Under the pieces are notes generated by a model, which saw only the letters and a list, made by a program, of their open reading frames with translations, made no database searches and was not told where the DNA came from. A program made the position numbers and the translations under genes. 64,000 nt of DNA from the NCBI RefSeq assembly GCF_030816715.1, contig NZ_JAUSYH010000001.1:1364001-1428000 (forward strand). The letters are read 5' to 3'. The DNA comes from Streptomyces achromogenes. Its GTDB lineage: Bacteria; Actinomycetota; Actinomycetes; Streptomycetales; Streptomycetaceae. Below are positions 12,720-21,294 of this stretch, one piece after another (position 1 is the first letter of the stretch; each line of letters begins with the position of its first letter).

Positions 12720-13046
12720 CCGCCGAGGCCCGCGACGCACGGCTCGAATCCCCCGCGGCACGGCTCGAGGCCCCCCGGGGGACGGCTCTGCGATGCGCCG
12801 ATCTCGACGCGCGACCTGATCGACACCGCCGGCCCGATCGAGAACCGCCTCGCCGCACTGCGGCTGTGGGAGGACGTGAGGGACGGCGTCGGTGTGGTCC
12901 TCCCCGGCCACGGTTGCGGCGGCCGAGGGGACGACCGGAGCTGCACGCGGGCGCTCGGCGCTCCGCATGCAGCTCGGTGATCGTCAGACGGCGGTGCTCC
13001 TACGGCACGCCGTGAACCGGCGGCCGGGCACCGCCTCGGGCAGGAC

Positions 13047-14384
13047 TCAGGCCAGGCCGAACCGCTCGGCGTGCACCTGCCGCCGGGGAACCCCCAGGTT
13101 GCGCAGGGCACTGAGCACGGCCGCGGTCATCGCGGGCGGGCCGCAGACGTACACGTCGCGTTCGCCGATGTCGGGAACCATGGCCCGCAGACTCTGCGGC
13201 TCGAACGGCGTGCTGCCCTCCCCCGTGCGGCCGGTGAGCAGGTGCAACTGCCCACCGCGGTCCGCGACAAGAGCCCGCACCTCGTCGACGAGTACGGCGT
13301 CGACCTCGCTGCGTACCCGGTAGAGCACGACGACGTCGCCCGGCGGCTCCTCCTCGAGCAGGGCTCGAACCGGCGTGATCCCCACTCCTCCGGCGATCAG
13401 CAGTGCGCCGGGGCGTCCGCGGTGCAACGACGTGAACGCCCCGTAGGGGCCCTCGACGAACGCGCGGGTGCCGACCGGGAGATGCCGCAGTCCGGCGCTG
13501 GCCGTTCCGGCCGCCTTGGCCGTCAGGCGCAACGTGCGGCCGTCGGGCGCCGCCGACAGCGAGAACGGGTTCGCCAGCCACCAGTGGTGGTGGTCGGGGA
13601 ACCGCCAGACGCAGAACTGCCCGGCCCGGGCCGGCAGCTTGTCGAGGTGCCGGCCGGTGACATGCACGGACACCACGTCGTCCGACTCCACCACCACCTC
13701 CGCGACCCGGAACCGGTGGTACGAGTTGCGCCACAGGGGCATGACGATCCGGCCCGCGACCAGGGCGCCGAACGCGAACAACCACAGGGCCCACCAGTAC
13801 ATCTTCGCGAGCAGGGACGAGCTGAACGTCGTGGTCTCCTGCAACTGGTGGACGAACGCGAGCCCCAGCGCCAGGTACAGCAGCAGGTGCAGGCCGTGCC
13901 AGGTCTCGTACCGCAGCCGCCGCCTCACGTACCGGGCGGACACGGCGGCGACCACGACGAGGATCGCAGCGGCGCACATCCCGAGCAGGGAGGCCGGCAC
14001 CCCGGCCAGCGAGAAGAACGTCTTCGTCATCGACGTGTCGCTGAGTTTCGCATAGCCCAGTACCACCAGCACGGCGTGGGTGAGGACGGTCCACAGCAGG
14101 GTGAAGCCGACCCACCGGTGCCACACCGTCAGCCGGTCCATGCCGACACGGCGGTCGAGCCATGGCAGCCGTGCGACCAGCAGCAGCTGGAGGAGCATCA
14201 GCACGGCGGCGTGCAGCCCGAAGAACTTGGCGACGGTGAGCACGCCGTTCTTGCCGGTCCCGGAGGTGAGGAACAAGGCCTCGACGATCACCGAGTTGAT
14301 GACGACAAACGTCCACAGCGCCCATCGCGCCGCAACGACCGGAGGTATGGTGCCTTGCCGCACCCGTGAAATCGTCGCCTCCAC
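13047..14384 (-). CDS. Ferric-reductase-like transmembrane flavocytochrome with FAD/NAD(P) oxidoreductase domain
   Basis: This membrane electron-transfer protein has 445 residues. The N-terminal half (about 18-215) has roughly six hydrophobic helices, with histidines suited to heme ligation (WHRWVGF, LLWTVLTHAVL, WHGLHLLLYLALGLAFVHQ). The C-terminal half (about 222-445) is a ferredoxin-reductase-type module: GQFCVWRFP and NPFSLS for FAD, LLIAGGVGITPVRALLEE and VYVCGPPAMTAAV for NAD(P)H. It would pass electrons from cytosolic NAD(P)H across the membrane, for example to ferric iron or another periplasmic acceptor. The GTG start has GAGGGG about 6 bases upstream. No obvious operon partner is present. 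Confidence 0.88.
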   Translation of the reverse strand: MEATISRVRQGTIPPVVAARWALWTFVVINSVIVEALFLTSGTGKNGVLTVAKFFGLHAAVLMLLQLLLVARLPWLDRRVGMDRLTVWHRWVGFTLLWTVLTHAVLVVLGYAKLSDTSMTKTFFSLAGVPASLLGMCAAAILVVVAAVSARYVRRRLRYETWHGLHLLLYLALGLAFVHQLQETTTFSSSLLAKMYWWALWLFAFGALVAGRIVMPLWRNSYHRFRVAEVVVESDDVVSVHVTGRHLDKLPARAGQFCVWRFPDHHHWWLANPFSLSAAPDGRTLRLTAKAAGTASAGLRHLPVGTRAFVEGPYGAFTSLHRGRPGALLIAGGVGITPVRALLEEEPPGDVVVLYRVRSEVDAVLVDEVRALVADRGGQLHLLTGRTGEGSTPFEPQSLRAMVPDIGERDVYVCGPPAMTAAVLSALRNLGVPRRQVHAERFGLA

Positions 14385-14602
14385 CGCTTCCCCTCTTGTT
14401 CATGTGACGTACCGGTGCCGATCGCGGCACCACCACGGTCGATGCTCTACAGGCCGGGTTCCGGCGTTCCCACCGAGGCCCTGGCCGTACCGGGCGAGGA
14501 CGCGGGTCCTCACGGGCGCGGGGCGCGATCAGCGACGCCGGGCGTCCGATCACTCCTCGTCCCGTGACCGTCAAGGCCGCCGACGCTGGGTACGCTGGGT
14601 GA

Positions 14603-15106
14603 TTAAGCCCTTAACCACAAGCCGACGCAGAGTCGTCGGGACGACTCCGTGACCTGCCACGTGTCACCTCGTGGCCGCGGCGTCTCCTGACCGACACCGA
14701 CTACGTCGGACGGGTGGTCGAGCGGACGCCAGGACAGCTCCGGAGTGTTGATCATCGCCGTGAAGCCGCCGATGTCCACGAAGGTGACGCCGAAGTCGGC
14801 GATGAGCGTCACCGTGCCGGTGACGATCTGGCCGCGCCGCAGCGTCTTCAGGAAGGCCCAGGCCCGGTCGCTCGGGGCCGGTTCGGTCTGCCATCGTGCG
14901 CGGAGAACACCGTCGCCGTCGGGAAGTACAGCGGTGAGCAGAGGCTGACGCTCATCGGCGTACAGGGATACGACGGCGGCGGAAGACGCGCCGGCGAGCC
15001 GGTTGGTCACTGCCTCGTACCCGGTCTCGTCCACCACCGTACTGGCGATCCGCCCACTCTCGTCCTCCCAGACGATTTCCGAAAGGCCCTCGTCGGGACG
15101 GCACGG
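14603..15106 (-). pseudogene. Truncated S1 RNA-binding-domain gene (both ends lost)
   Basis: The frame encodes about 165 residues. It contains an S1-like stretch (LKTLRRGQIVTGTVTLIADFGVTFVDIGGF, then LDHPSDVVGVGQE) preceded by an acidic N-terminal region. The similarity stops after VGQE, where the remaining 27 residues look random. At the 5' side the coding signal (RPDEGLSEIVWEDESGRI) runs straight into the GH43 fragment on the other strand without a start codon. The only internal start (GTG at 15037) would discard part of this and has no good ribosome site. I read it as a remnant trimmed at both ends; a short functional protein from 15037 is not excluded. Confidence 0.55.
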
Positions 15107-15246
15107 TCACCGAGCTCGCGACACTCGACGGCCGCTATCTGTCGACCGAGGTCGCCGGCGGCTTCACCGGCCGGGTCATCGGCATGTACGCCGCGACGGG
15201 CGCCGTCCACTTCGACTGGTTCGACTACGAGCCCGCCGACGGCTGA
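15100..15246 (+). pseudogene. C-terminal fragment of a GH43-type hydrolase
   Basis: In this frame 48 codons read GTVTELATLDGRYLSTEV, then GGFTGRVIGMYAATG, then VHFDWFDYEPADG and a stop. This is the characteristic end of the concanavalin-like domain found at the C-terminus of GH43 xylosidases and arabinofuranosidases. There is no start codon or upstream part, and the coding signal begins abruptly where the S1 fragment on the opposite strand ends. It is a remnant, apparently left by a deletion or recombination. Confidence 0.7.
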
Positions 15247-15497
15247 CCCGGGCGGCACGCGCCGGGCCTTCCACGCCGGACGGCGGCGCGCCACGCCCGG
15301 ACGGCAACCCGCCTCGGCCGGGCCGGCGGGCGGGACCCGGCGGCGGTCACCGGTTCCGCGCAGGGTGTCGAGCAGCGCGGCAAGGCTCTCGGCGCGCGGT
15401 GACCGGACCTCCGCCGCGGAGATCCGCCGGTGGACGCGGGCGGCCTCGGCCGGTCCGTGTGCGCCGGATCCCCACCCGGCGAACACGGAGGCATCCC

Positions 15498-17177
15498 TCA
15501 CCCGGCCTGCGGGCAGCCGCGTTCGTCGGTGGACTCTCCGGCGTACTCCGACGTCAGCCGGTACACGCCCGCCCGGGGCACGGTCAGCCGGGTCCACGGG
15601 CCGTCCGCGCTGACGCACGCGCCCTCGGCCCGCAACCACGGCGAGTACGCGATCCGGATGGTGCTCGTCCCGGCGCCGGGCATGCTCAGCGTCAGATCCG
15701 CCTCTCCCGCGCGCAGCAGCTCGGCCGGGGCGGAGACCAGCGGCAGCGTGTCGCGGACCCGGTAGATCTTCCAGTACTGGTCCTGCCAGACGGGCTCCAG
15801 CCAGCGTTGCCCCTCCTGGATGAGAGCCGTCTCGCGCTCCGCTGACCGATCGGGCTTACCGTCGTGGAGGACGACGAAACCGACCGCCCAGTGACGCAGC
15901 CAGGCGTAGTACCGCGGCCCGTCGAGGTCGCCCTCGTAGAAGAGTCGTCCGCGTTCGACGTCCAACTGCTGGTTCCAGCCCCGCATCAGCTCGAAGTGGG
16001 GGCCGAGGAGGGTGGCCCCGCGATGGTCGTCGTCCGTCGGCAGCTCCACCCGGCCGCGGTCCGCGCCCAGCCGGTCGAGCGCGGCGATCACGCCGTCGGT
16101 GTGCGTGACCCAGCCCGGAACGGGGTCCGGTCGCCGCAGGTGCGTCAGCGACGTCACGCAGAGGTAGGAGACGGACAGCGCGGTCACCAGGGCCATCGCC
16201 CGCATACGGGTTCGCCGCCCGTCGTGACGGACGGCCCCGGCGCGGCGCTGCAGCGCGGCCGCGAGCAACACCGCGGGTGCGAAGAGCAGGGCGAGCCGCT
16301 CCACGTTGTTGCCGACCGGTGAGGGGACCATCCAGGTCAGGACGACCCCGACGGCGTACACGGCGCTGCCTGCCCGCACCACCCGCCACTCCCGCGGCGA
16401 CGCCCACACCACGGCGGCGGACAGCAGCACGGGCAGGATCATGCGGCCGGCGGCCATGGGCTGTTCGCCCTGGAAGGGGAACAGCAAGGTCGTCACGCCG
16501 ACGACGGCGACGGGCGGGAGCGTCAGGGCAAGACACTTGGCGTACTGCCGGTCGGCCAGATATCCGGCGCCCGCCACCAGCAGGAAGAGCCCGGCCACCG
16601 GGCTGCCCATGGTCGCGAACAGCGCCCCGAGGGCGGCGGCGGCAAGCCGGGCGGGCCGGGGCGCGCGGTCGGCGACGGCGAGCAGGCCCGCGAGAGCGAA
16701 GGCCAGGCCGAGGGCGAACGTGGTGCGGCCGAGCACGACGTTGTACCAGAGGCCCAGCGCACCGACCAGCGCGGGCCACATCGACACGCGCGGAAGGGTG
16801 CGCTCCAGCAGGGTGGCCAGCACCCAGGTGGCGCTGATCCCGGACAGCACGGAGACGGCGCGGACACCGCACAGGGCCATCAAGTGCGGTGATATGACGC
16901 TGTAGTTGACGGTGTGGACGCCGCCGAACCAGAAGAGTCCGTACGGCGTGGCCGGATGCCTGCCCACGAACCCCGCCCACGCGTACTGCGCGGCGAGGTC
17001 ACCGCCGTCCGTCGCGAGAACGGCGTCCCACCCCCAGTACAGGGGAAGGAAGGCGACGATGGCGAGGAGCGGGACGCGGTACTTCGCCGCTTTGGGCCAC
17101 CGGCGTTCCCGGCGCAGTACCGGCAGCAGTGGTCGCAGTGAGGCGGGGGCCGACAGGGTGGAGGTCCGTGGAGGCAT
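15498..17177 (-). CDS. Multi-pass membrane protein of unknown function, GT-C-like layout
   Basis: This protein of 559 residues has about ten hydrophobic segments in its N-terminal two thirds and a soluble C-terminal domain (about 385-559) rich in aromatic residues and charged loops. The first extracytoplasmic loop (GWDAVLATDGGDLAAQYAWAG) carries paired acidic residues, as in GT-C glycosyltransferases and related membrane enzymes. That resemblance is only topological and I assign no reaction. The ATG at 17177 was chosen because GGGAAAG lies 6 bases upstream; a GTG 11 codons earlier (17210) is an alternative. It is monocistronic as far as can be seen. Confidence 0.75.
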   Translation of the reverse strand: MPPRTSTLSAPASLRPLLPVLRRERRWPKAAKYRVPLLAIVAFLPLYWGWDAVLATDGGDLAAQYAWAGFVGRHPATPYGLFWFGGVHTVNYSVISPHLMALCGVRAVSVLSGISATWVLATLLERTLPRVSMWPALVGALGLWYNVVLGRTTFALGLAFALAGLLAVADRAPRPARLAAAALGALFATMGSPVAGLFLLVAGAGYLADRQYAKCLALTLPPVAVVGVTTLLFPFQGEQPMAAGRMILPVLLSAAVVWASPREWRVVRAGSAVYAVGVVLTWMVPSPVGNNVERLALLFAPAVLLAAALQRRAGAVRHDGRRTRMRAMALVTALSVSYLCVTSLTHLRRPDPVPGWVTHTDGVIAALDRLGADRGRVELPTDDDHRGATLLGPHFELMRGWNQQLDVERGRLFYEGDLDGPRYYAWLRHWAVGFVVLHDGKPDRSAERETALIQEGQRWLEPVWQDQYWKIYRVRDTLPLVSAPAELLRAGEADLTLSMPGAGTSTIRIAYSPWLRAEGACVSADGPWTRLTVPRAGVYRLTSEYAGESTDERGCPQAG

Positions 17178-17866
17178 GGTGGCTTTCCCGAGGCGGTACG
17201 GACGCGGCACAGGTCCGCCGGGGAGTTCGTGGCCCCGAGGGCTCCTGGAACTCGCGGACCTGCGCGGGCGTCACGGCCGGGCATCTCCCGTCCGTCGCGC
17301 CCACGCGCCTGACGCGCACGACGTCGGCACCGGGAGCGGCACCACCCCGACCTCGCCCGGCGGCCGGTTCCTCAGCCCGCGGTGGTCGCGCAGCAGGCCC
17401 CCGTCGGTGAGTCTCCCGTCCACTGCGGCAGCGTGGGACCACGCTGCGCGGAGTGCGCAACTCGCTGACGGCGCCAGCACCAGGAGGCCGACTTCATGCA
17501 CTGAACTGCTCCGGAATCGGTGGAGGACCCGGACTCGGGCCTCCTGCCCGAGCAGGCCACGGACGACAGCCGGCTCGCGCCTCCGACCACGATGTTGTGG
17601 ACCACATCCCGGGCCGGCAACCCCCACCGGCTTGAGCAGAGGCTATTTCCACAGATCAACCACATGCAAGGCGCGTGCCGCGTGAAGGAAGAACCCGCTG
17701 GTCTCGCCCTGTTTCGAACGGACCGAGGAAGGCTCGCCCCCTGTGCGGCCGTGCGCGAATCGGCGGTCATCGCCGGTCCGTGTCACTCCGTGTCGACCGT
17801 CGTCCCCCGCGGCCTGCCGGATCACAGGGGCGGCGGGGACGGCGGGGGGCAGCGGGAACCGGCGGC
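17178..17866. other. Long intergenic region without a recognised gene
   Basis: About 690 bases between the membrane protein gene and the end of the LacI gene. All six frames are interrupted or lack recognisable features, and codon-position bias is poor. A decayed gene is possible around 17450-17640 but I could not identify it. Confidence 0.5.
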
Positions 17867-18886
17867 TCAGGTCGATTCGCGGACGACGAGCCGACAGGGC
17901 ACGGTGTGCAGGCCGGGTGCCGGTTCGGAGCCGATGGCATCCAGCAGCCGCAGGGCTGCCTGGCGGCCGATCTCGGCGAGGTCCGTGTCGATGGTGGTGA
18001 GCGGCGGGCGGCAGGCCAGGGCCATGACGTCCCAGTTGTCGTAGCCCACGATCGCGACCCTGCCGGGAACGTCCAGCCCGTTCTCGCGCAGCGCGTCGGC
18101 GACTCCCCTGGCGATCTGGTCGTTGCCGCAGAAGAAGCCGTCCGTGTCGGGCGCCGTCCGCAGGACCGCTTCGGCGGCGCGGCGTCCCCACGCCTCGCTC
18201 CACTCGCCGAAGTGCACCCGGCCGGTGGAGAGCTCCAGGGAGGAGCGCTCGAGCAGGTCGACGGTGTGGTGGGCGCGGTCGCGGGCGGCGGCGTGGTGGG
18301 CCGGGCCGGTGACGTGTGCGATCCGGGTGCGGCCGGTCGCCAGCAGATGCTCGACGGCCAGCCGTGCCCCGCTCCGGTCGTCGGAGACCACGGAGATGTC
18401 GTCCGGGTCGGTGGACGGAGAGAGCGCGTAGACCGTCGGGATCGGGTCGATGCCCTTCAGGGGCGGCCGGGGATCGGTGCGCCGGCCGGTCACGATGATG
18501 CCGTCCACCCGCCGGTCCACGAGGTTGCTCAGATGGTGCTGTTCGCGGATGGCGTCCCCACGGGTGTCGCACAACAGGACGGAGATCTTGCCGGCGCCGA
18601 GCGCGTCCTCGGCGCCCAGCAGCACGGGGGTGCTGAAACGGCCGATGCCGTCGGTGGTCATCAGCCCGACGGTCCAGCTGCGGCCGGTGTGCAGGCTCTG
18701 CGCATGCTGGTTGGGGCGGAAGTCGAGCGTCTCGACGGCCGCGAGGACCCGCTCCCGGGTCTCGGGCCGCATCCTGCCGCCGCCGTTCAGTGCTTTCGAG
18801 GCTGTCCCGACACTGACGCCGGCCAGCTTGGCGACATCGGCCAGCTTGGCCCGCCCGCTCGGCGGAGAACCTGGAACGGCGGTCAC
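17867..18886 (-). CDS. LacI-family transcriptional regulator of the GH127-ABC locus
   Basis: This sugar-responsive regulator has 339 residues. The helix-turn-helix is KLADVAKLAGVSVGTASKALNG, with METRERVL-like helix 3 (RPETRERVLAAVETL) and hinge helix FRPNQHAQSL. The sensor domain (about 66-335) has the usual VGLMTT, DGIIVTG and DGFFCGNDQIARGV blocks. The GTG start at 18886 was chosen because AAAAGGG lies about 6 bases upstream; extending to 18967 would add an unconserved tail. It is divergent from the GH127 gene, with a promoter at 18990 and a near-palindromic site at 19026. It probably represses the arabinofuranoside genes until an arabinose-derived sugar binds. Confidence 0.92.
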   Translation of the reverse strand: MTAVPGSPPSGRAKLADVAKLAGVSVGTASKALNGGGRMRPETRERVLAAVETLDFRPNQHAQSLHTGRSWTVGLMTTDGIGRFSTPVLLGAEDALGAGKISVLLCDTRGDAIREQHHLSNLVDRRVDGIIVTGRRTDPRPPLKGIDPIPTVYALSPSTDPDDISVVSDDRSGARLAVEHLLATGRTRIAHVTGPAHHAAARDRAHHTVDLLERSSLELSTGRVHFGEWSEAWGRRAAEAVLRTAPDTDGFFCGNDQIARGVADALRENGLDVPGRVAIVGYDNWDVMALACRPPLTTIDTDLAEIGRQAALRLLDAIGSEPAPGLHTVPCRLVVREST

Positions 18887-18989
18887 GCGCAACCCTTTTC
18901 CTGGACGACCTCGACGACGTCCATCCTGACACTGTTCACAGCTGCTGAACAGCCCTGTTCCCAGCACCGAAGATACTTGCGCGTACCTC

Positions 18990-19018
18990 TTGACTCACGC
19001 TCCTCACCTTTCTACCTT
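18990..19018 (+). promoter_or_regulatory. Promoter of the GH127-ABC operon
   Basis: TTGACT at 18990-18995 and TACCTT at 19013-19018 have a 17-base spacer, the vegetative arrangement. The expected start near 19025 coincides with the operator at 19026-19040. Confidence 0.65.
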
Positions 19019-19025
19019 TCCGGAC

Positions 19026-19040
19026 AGAAAAACGTTTTCT
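19026..19040. promoter_or_regulatory. Probable LacI operator AGAAAAACGTTTTCT
   Basis: A 15-base near-palindrome with a perfect AAAACGTTTT core and central CG, the hallmark of LacI-family sites. It sits at the predicted transcription start of the GH127 gene, where bound repressor would block initiation. The adjacent LacI gene product is the natural ligand. Confidence 0.72.
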
Positions 19041-19147
19041 CAAACGGGTACGAGAGACGGGCACCGCCTGTCCGCAGCCTGAAGCGCCGCGACACCCCGC
19101 ACGCGTCGGACCTCGAGCCCGGTTCCCCTCCAACGCTCCGGAGAGCC

Positions 19148-21145
19148 ATGCCCCGCCCACGTTCCGCAGCGCCTTCCGCCACGCCCTCCTCCTCGCCGTC
19201 GGCCGCGTCCGAACGGGGAGACACTCGCCTGGGCCCGGTCCGTCACAGCCCGGACGCCGAGGCCGCGTTCGCTCCGGCCGCCGTCGCGGTGGACGGCGGT
19301 TTCTGGGACGCCCGCCGCGAGGTGAACGGACGCGTCTCCATCCCCCAGGGCCCCGGTCTGCTGGAGTCGGCGGGAAACCTGCGCAACCTGCGGCTCGCGG
19401 CCGGCACGGACAAGGGGGAGTTCCAGGGCGCGTACCCGTTCGTCGACTCGGACGTCTACAAGTGGCTGGAGGCTGCTGCCTGGCAGCTCGCCCGGACCCC
19501 GGACGGCGACCTCGCCGACGACGTCGCCCGTATCGTCTCCCTCGTCGCCGGCGCGCAGCAGGACGACGGTTACCTCAACACCTGGTTCCAGTTGCTCAAG
19601 GGCGGCGAGCGCTACCTGGACCTGCGGTGGGGTCACGAGCTGTACTGCGCGGGCCATCTCATCCAAGCCGCGGTGGCCCATCACCGGGCCACCGGAAGCA
19701 GTGAACTCCTTGACGTGGCCGTGAAGTTCGCCGACCACATCGACTCGGTCTTCGGCCTCCCCGGCAGCGGCAAGCCCCTCGACGGCGTCGACGGGCACCC
19801 CGAGGTCGAGACGGCCCTCGTCGAGCTCTACCGGGAGACCGGCGAGCACCGCTACCTGGACCTCGCCGGCTACTTCGTCGACCGCTTCGGCCACGGCCTG
19901 CTGGGCGGCGAGGTCTACTGCCAGGACCGCGTCCCGCTGCGCGAGGCGACGAACGTCGAGGGGCACGCCGTACGGCAGTTGTACCTGCTGGCCGCCGCGA
20001 CCGACCTGGCCGTCGAGACCGGGGACGGCGGACTGCGCACCGCCGCCGAGCGGCTGTGGGAGGCGATGACCACCACCAAGACCCACATCACCGGCGGACT
20101 CGGCGCCCACCACGACGAGGAGGACTTCGGCGACCCGTACGAACTGCCCAACGAGCGCGCCTACTGCGAGACCTGCGCCGCCATCGCCTCCGTCCAGTGG
20201 AGCTGGCGCATGGCCCTGCTCACCGGTGAGGCCCGCTACTCCGACCTCGTCGAGCGCACGCTCTACAACGGCTTCCTGGCCGGTGTCTCCCTCGACGGCG
20301 AGCGCTGGCTGTACGTCAACCCGCTCCAGGTCCGGGACGGCCACACAGACGCCGGCGGCGACCAGTCGGCCCGCCGCACCCGCTGGTTCCGGTGCGCCTG
20401 CTGCCCGCCCAACGTGATGCGGCTGCTGGCCGGACTGGAGCACTACCTCGCCTCCGGCGACGACGGCGGACTGCAGATCCACCAGTACGTCACCGGGCGC
20501 TACACCGGCCTTCTCGACGGGACCGGGATCGTCGTGAGCGCCGAGACCGACTACCCATGGCAGGGCACGATCGGCCTGACCGTCGAGGAGAGTCCCGCGG
20601 ACCGGCCCTGGACCCTCTCGCTGCGCATTCCGCAGTGGTGCGGCGACTACCGGGTCCGCGTCGGCGACAGCGTGTACGACGAGACGGACGCGCCCGTCAC
20701 CGACGGCTGGCTGCGCCTGGAGCGCACCTGGGCGCCCGGCGACCGGATCGTCCTCGACCTCGGCATCGAGCCGCGCCTCACCGCCGCGGACCCGCGGGTG
20801 GACGCCGTACGCGGCTGTGTCGCCATCGAGCGCGGGCCGCTCGTCTACTGCCTGGAAGGGGTCGACCACCCCGGAGGCGGTCTGGACGACATGGTGCTCG
20901 ACACCACCCGGCCGCTCGCCGTGAAGCACCGTCCCGACCTGCTCGGCGGCGTCGTCACCGTCCTCGCCGCCGGGCGCCGCCGGAACATCGCCGACGCCGG
21001 CTGGTGGCCGTACCGGACCGCGGACGCCGCCGCCGGCGACGACGGACAGCCCGCCGACGAGCCCCTCGAGCTCACCGCGATCCCCTACTACGCGTGGGCC
21101 AACCGCCAGGACGGCAGCATGCGCGTCTGGCTGCCCACCTCCTGA
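19148..21145 (+). CDS. GH127 beta-L-arabinofuranosidase
   Basis: This protein of 665 residues has no signal peptide, so it should act in the cytoplasm on imported arabino-oligosaccharides, releasing L-arabinose from beta-L-arabinofuranosides such as those on hydroxyproline-rich plant glycoproteins. The catalytic domain is an (alpha/alpha)6 barrel. The family's zinc-thiol site is complete by comparison with the Bifidobacterium enzyme HypBA1: ETC (Glu341, Cys343) and CACCPPN (Cys418 as likely nucleophile, Cys419). A GGAGAG ribosome site lies 4 bases before the ATG. The first 25-30 residues are Ser/Ala/Pro-rich and poorly typical. The promoter and LacI operator lie upstream, and ABC importer genes follow. 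Confidence 0.92.
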   Translation: MPRPRSAAPSATPSSSPSAASERGDTRLGPVRHSPDAEAAFAPAAVAVDGGFWDARREVNGRVSIPQGPGLLESAGNLRNLRLAAGTDKGEFQGAYPFVDSDVYKWLEAAAWQLARTPDGDLADDVARIVSLVAGAQQDDGYLNTWFQLLKGGERYLDLRWGHELYCAGHLIQAAVAHHRATGSSELLDVAVKFADHIDSVFGLPGSGKPLDGVDGHPEVETALVELYRETGEHRYLDLAGYFVDRFGHGLLGGEVYCQDRVPLREATNVEGHAVRQLYLLAAATDLAVETGDGGLRTAAERLWEAMTTTKTHITGGLGAHHDEEDFGDPYELPNERAYCETCAAIASVQWSWRMALLTGEARYSDLVERTLYNGFLAGVSLDGERWLYVNPLQVRDGHTDAGGDQSARRTRWFRCACCPPNVMRLLAGLEHYLASGDDGGLQIHQYVTGRYTGLLDGTGIVVSAETDYPWQGTIGLTVEESPADRPWTLSLRIPQWCGDYRVRVGDSVYDETDAPVTDGWLRLERTWAPGDRIVLDLGIEPRLTAADPRVDAVRGCVAIERGPLVYCLEGVDHPGGGLDDMVLDTTRPLAVKHRPDLLGGVVTVLAAGRRRNIADAGWWPYRTADAAAGDDGQPADEPLELTAIPYYAWANRQDGSMRVWLPTS

Positions 21146-21159
21146 CCCCGCCCCACCCG

Positions 21160-21264
21160 TCGCTCCTCTCAACCTTCCCGCCTCTCCTCCTTACCTGCCG
21201 TCTCGTTTTCCCGTTTTCCCGCCTTCCCCCTCTTCCCGCCCCCTCTGCTCCTCCCCTCGCTCGC
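21160..21264 (+). other. Polypyrimidine tract between the GH127 and binding-protein genes
   Basis: About 105 bases are close to 90% C and T on the coding strand, with runs of TTTTCCC and CTCTTCCC. This is unlike the surrounding balanced G/C sequence. It occupies most of the 149-base spacer and has no hairpin. A role in mRNA processing, uneven expression within the operon or simple slippage expansion are all possible. Confidence 0.7.
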
Positions 21265-21294
21265 CACGAGCCGCACCCAGACAACGAGGTCACC

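Noticed and set aside
12720..13046. Direct repeats built on GCACGGCTCGA as a possible operator array
   Set aside because: Only two imperfect copies in very C/G-rich sequence; no symmetry and no promoter boxes nearby.
15007..15639. A minus-strand frame of about 210 codons over the scar region
   Set aside because: It contradicts both recognisable fragments and overlaps the membrane-protein gene in another frame; composition is Arg/Pro-rich shadow type.
17675..19147. An open frame extending the GH127 gene far upstream
   Set aside because: It crosses the divergent LacI gene, promoter and operator; protein similarity begins only after the ATG at 19148.
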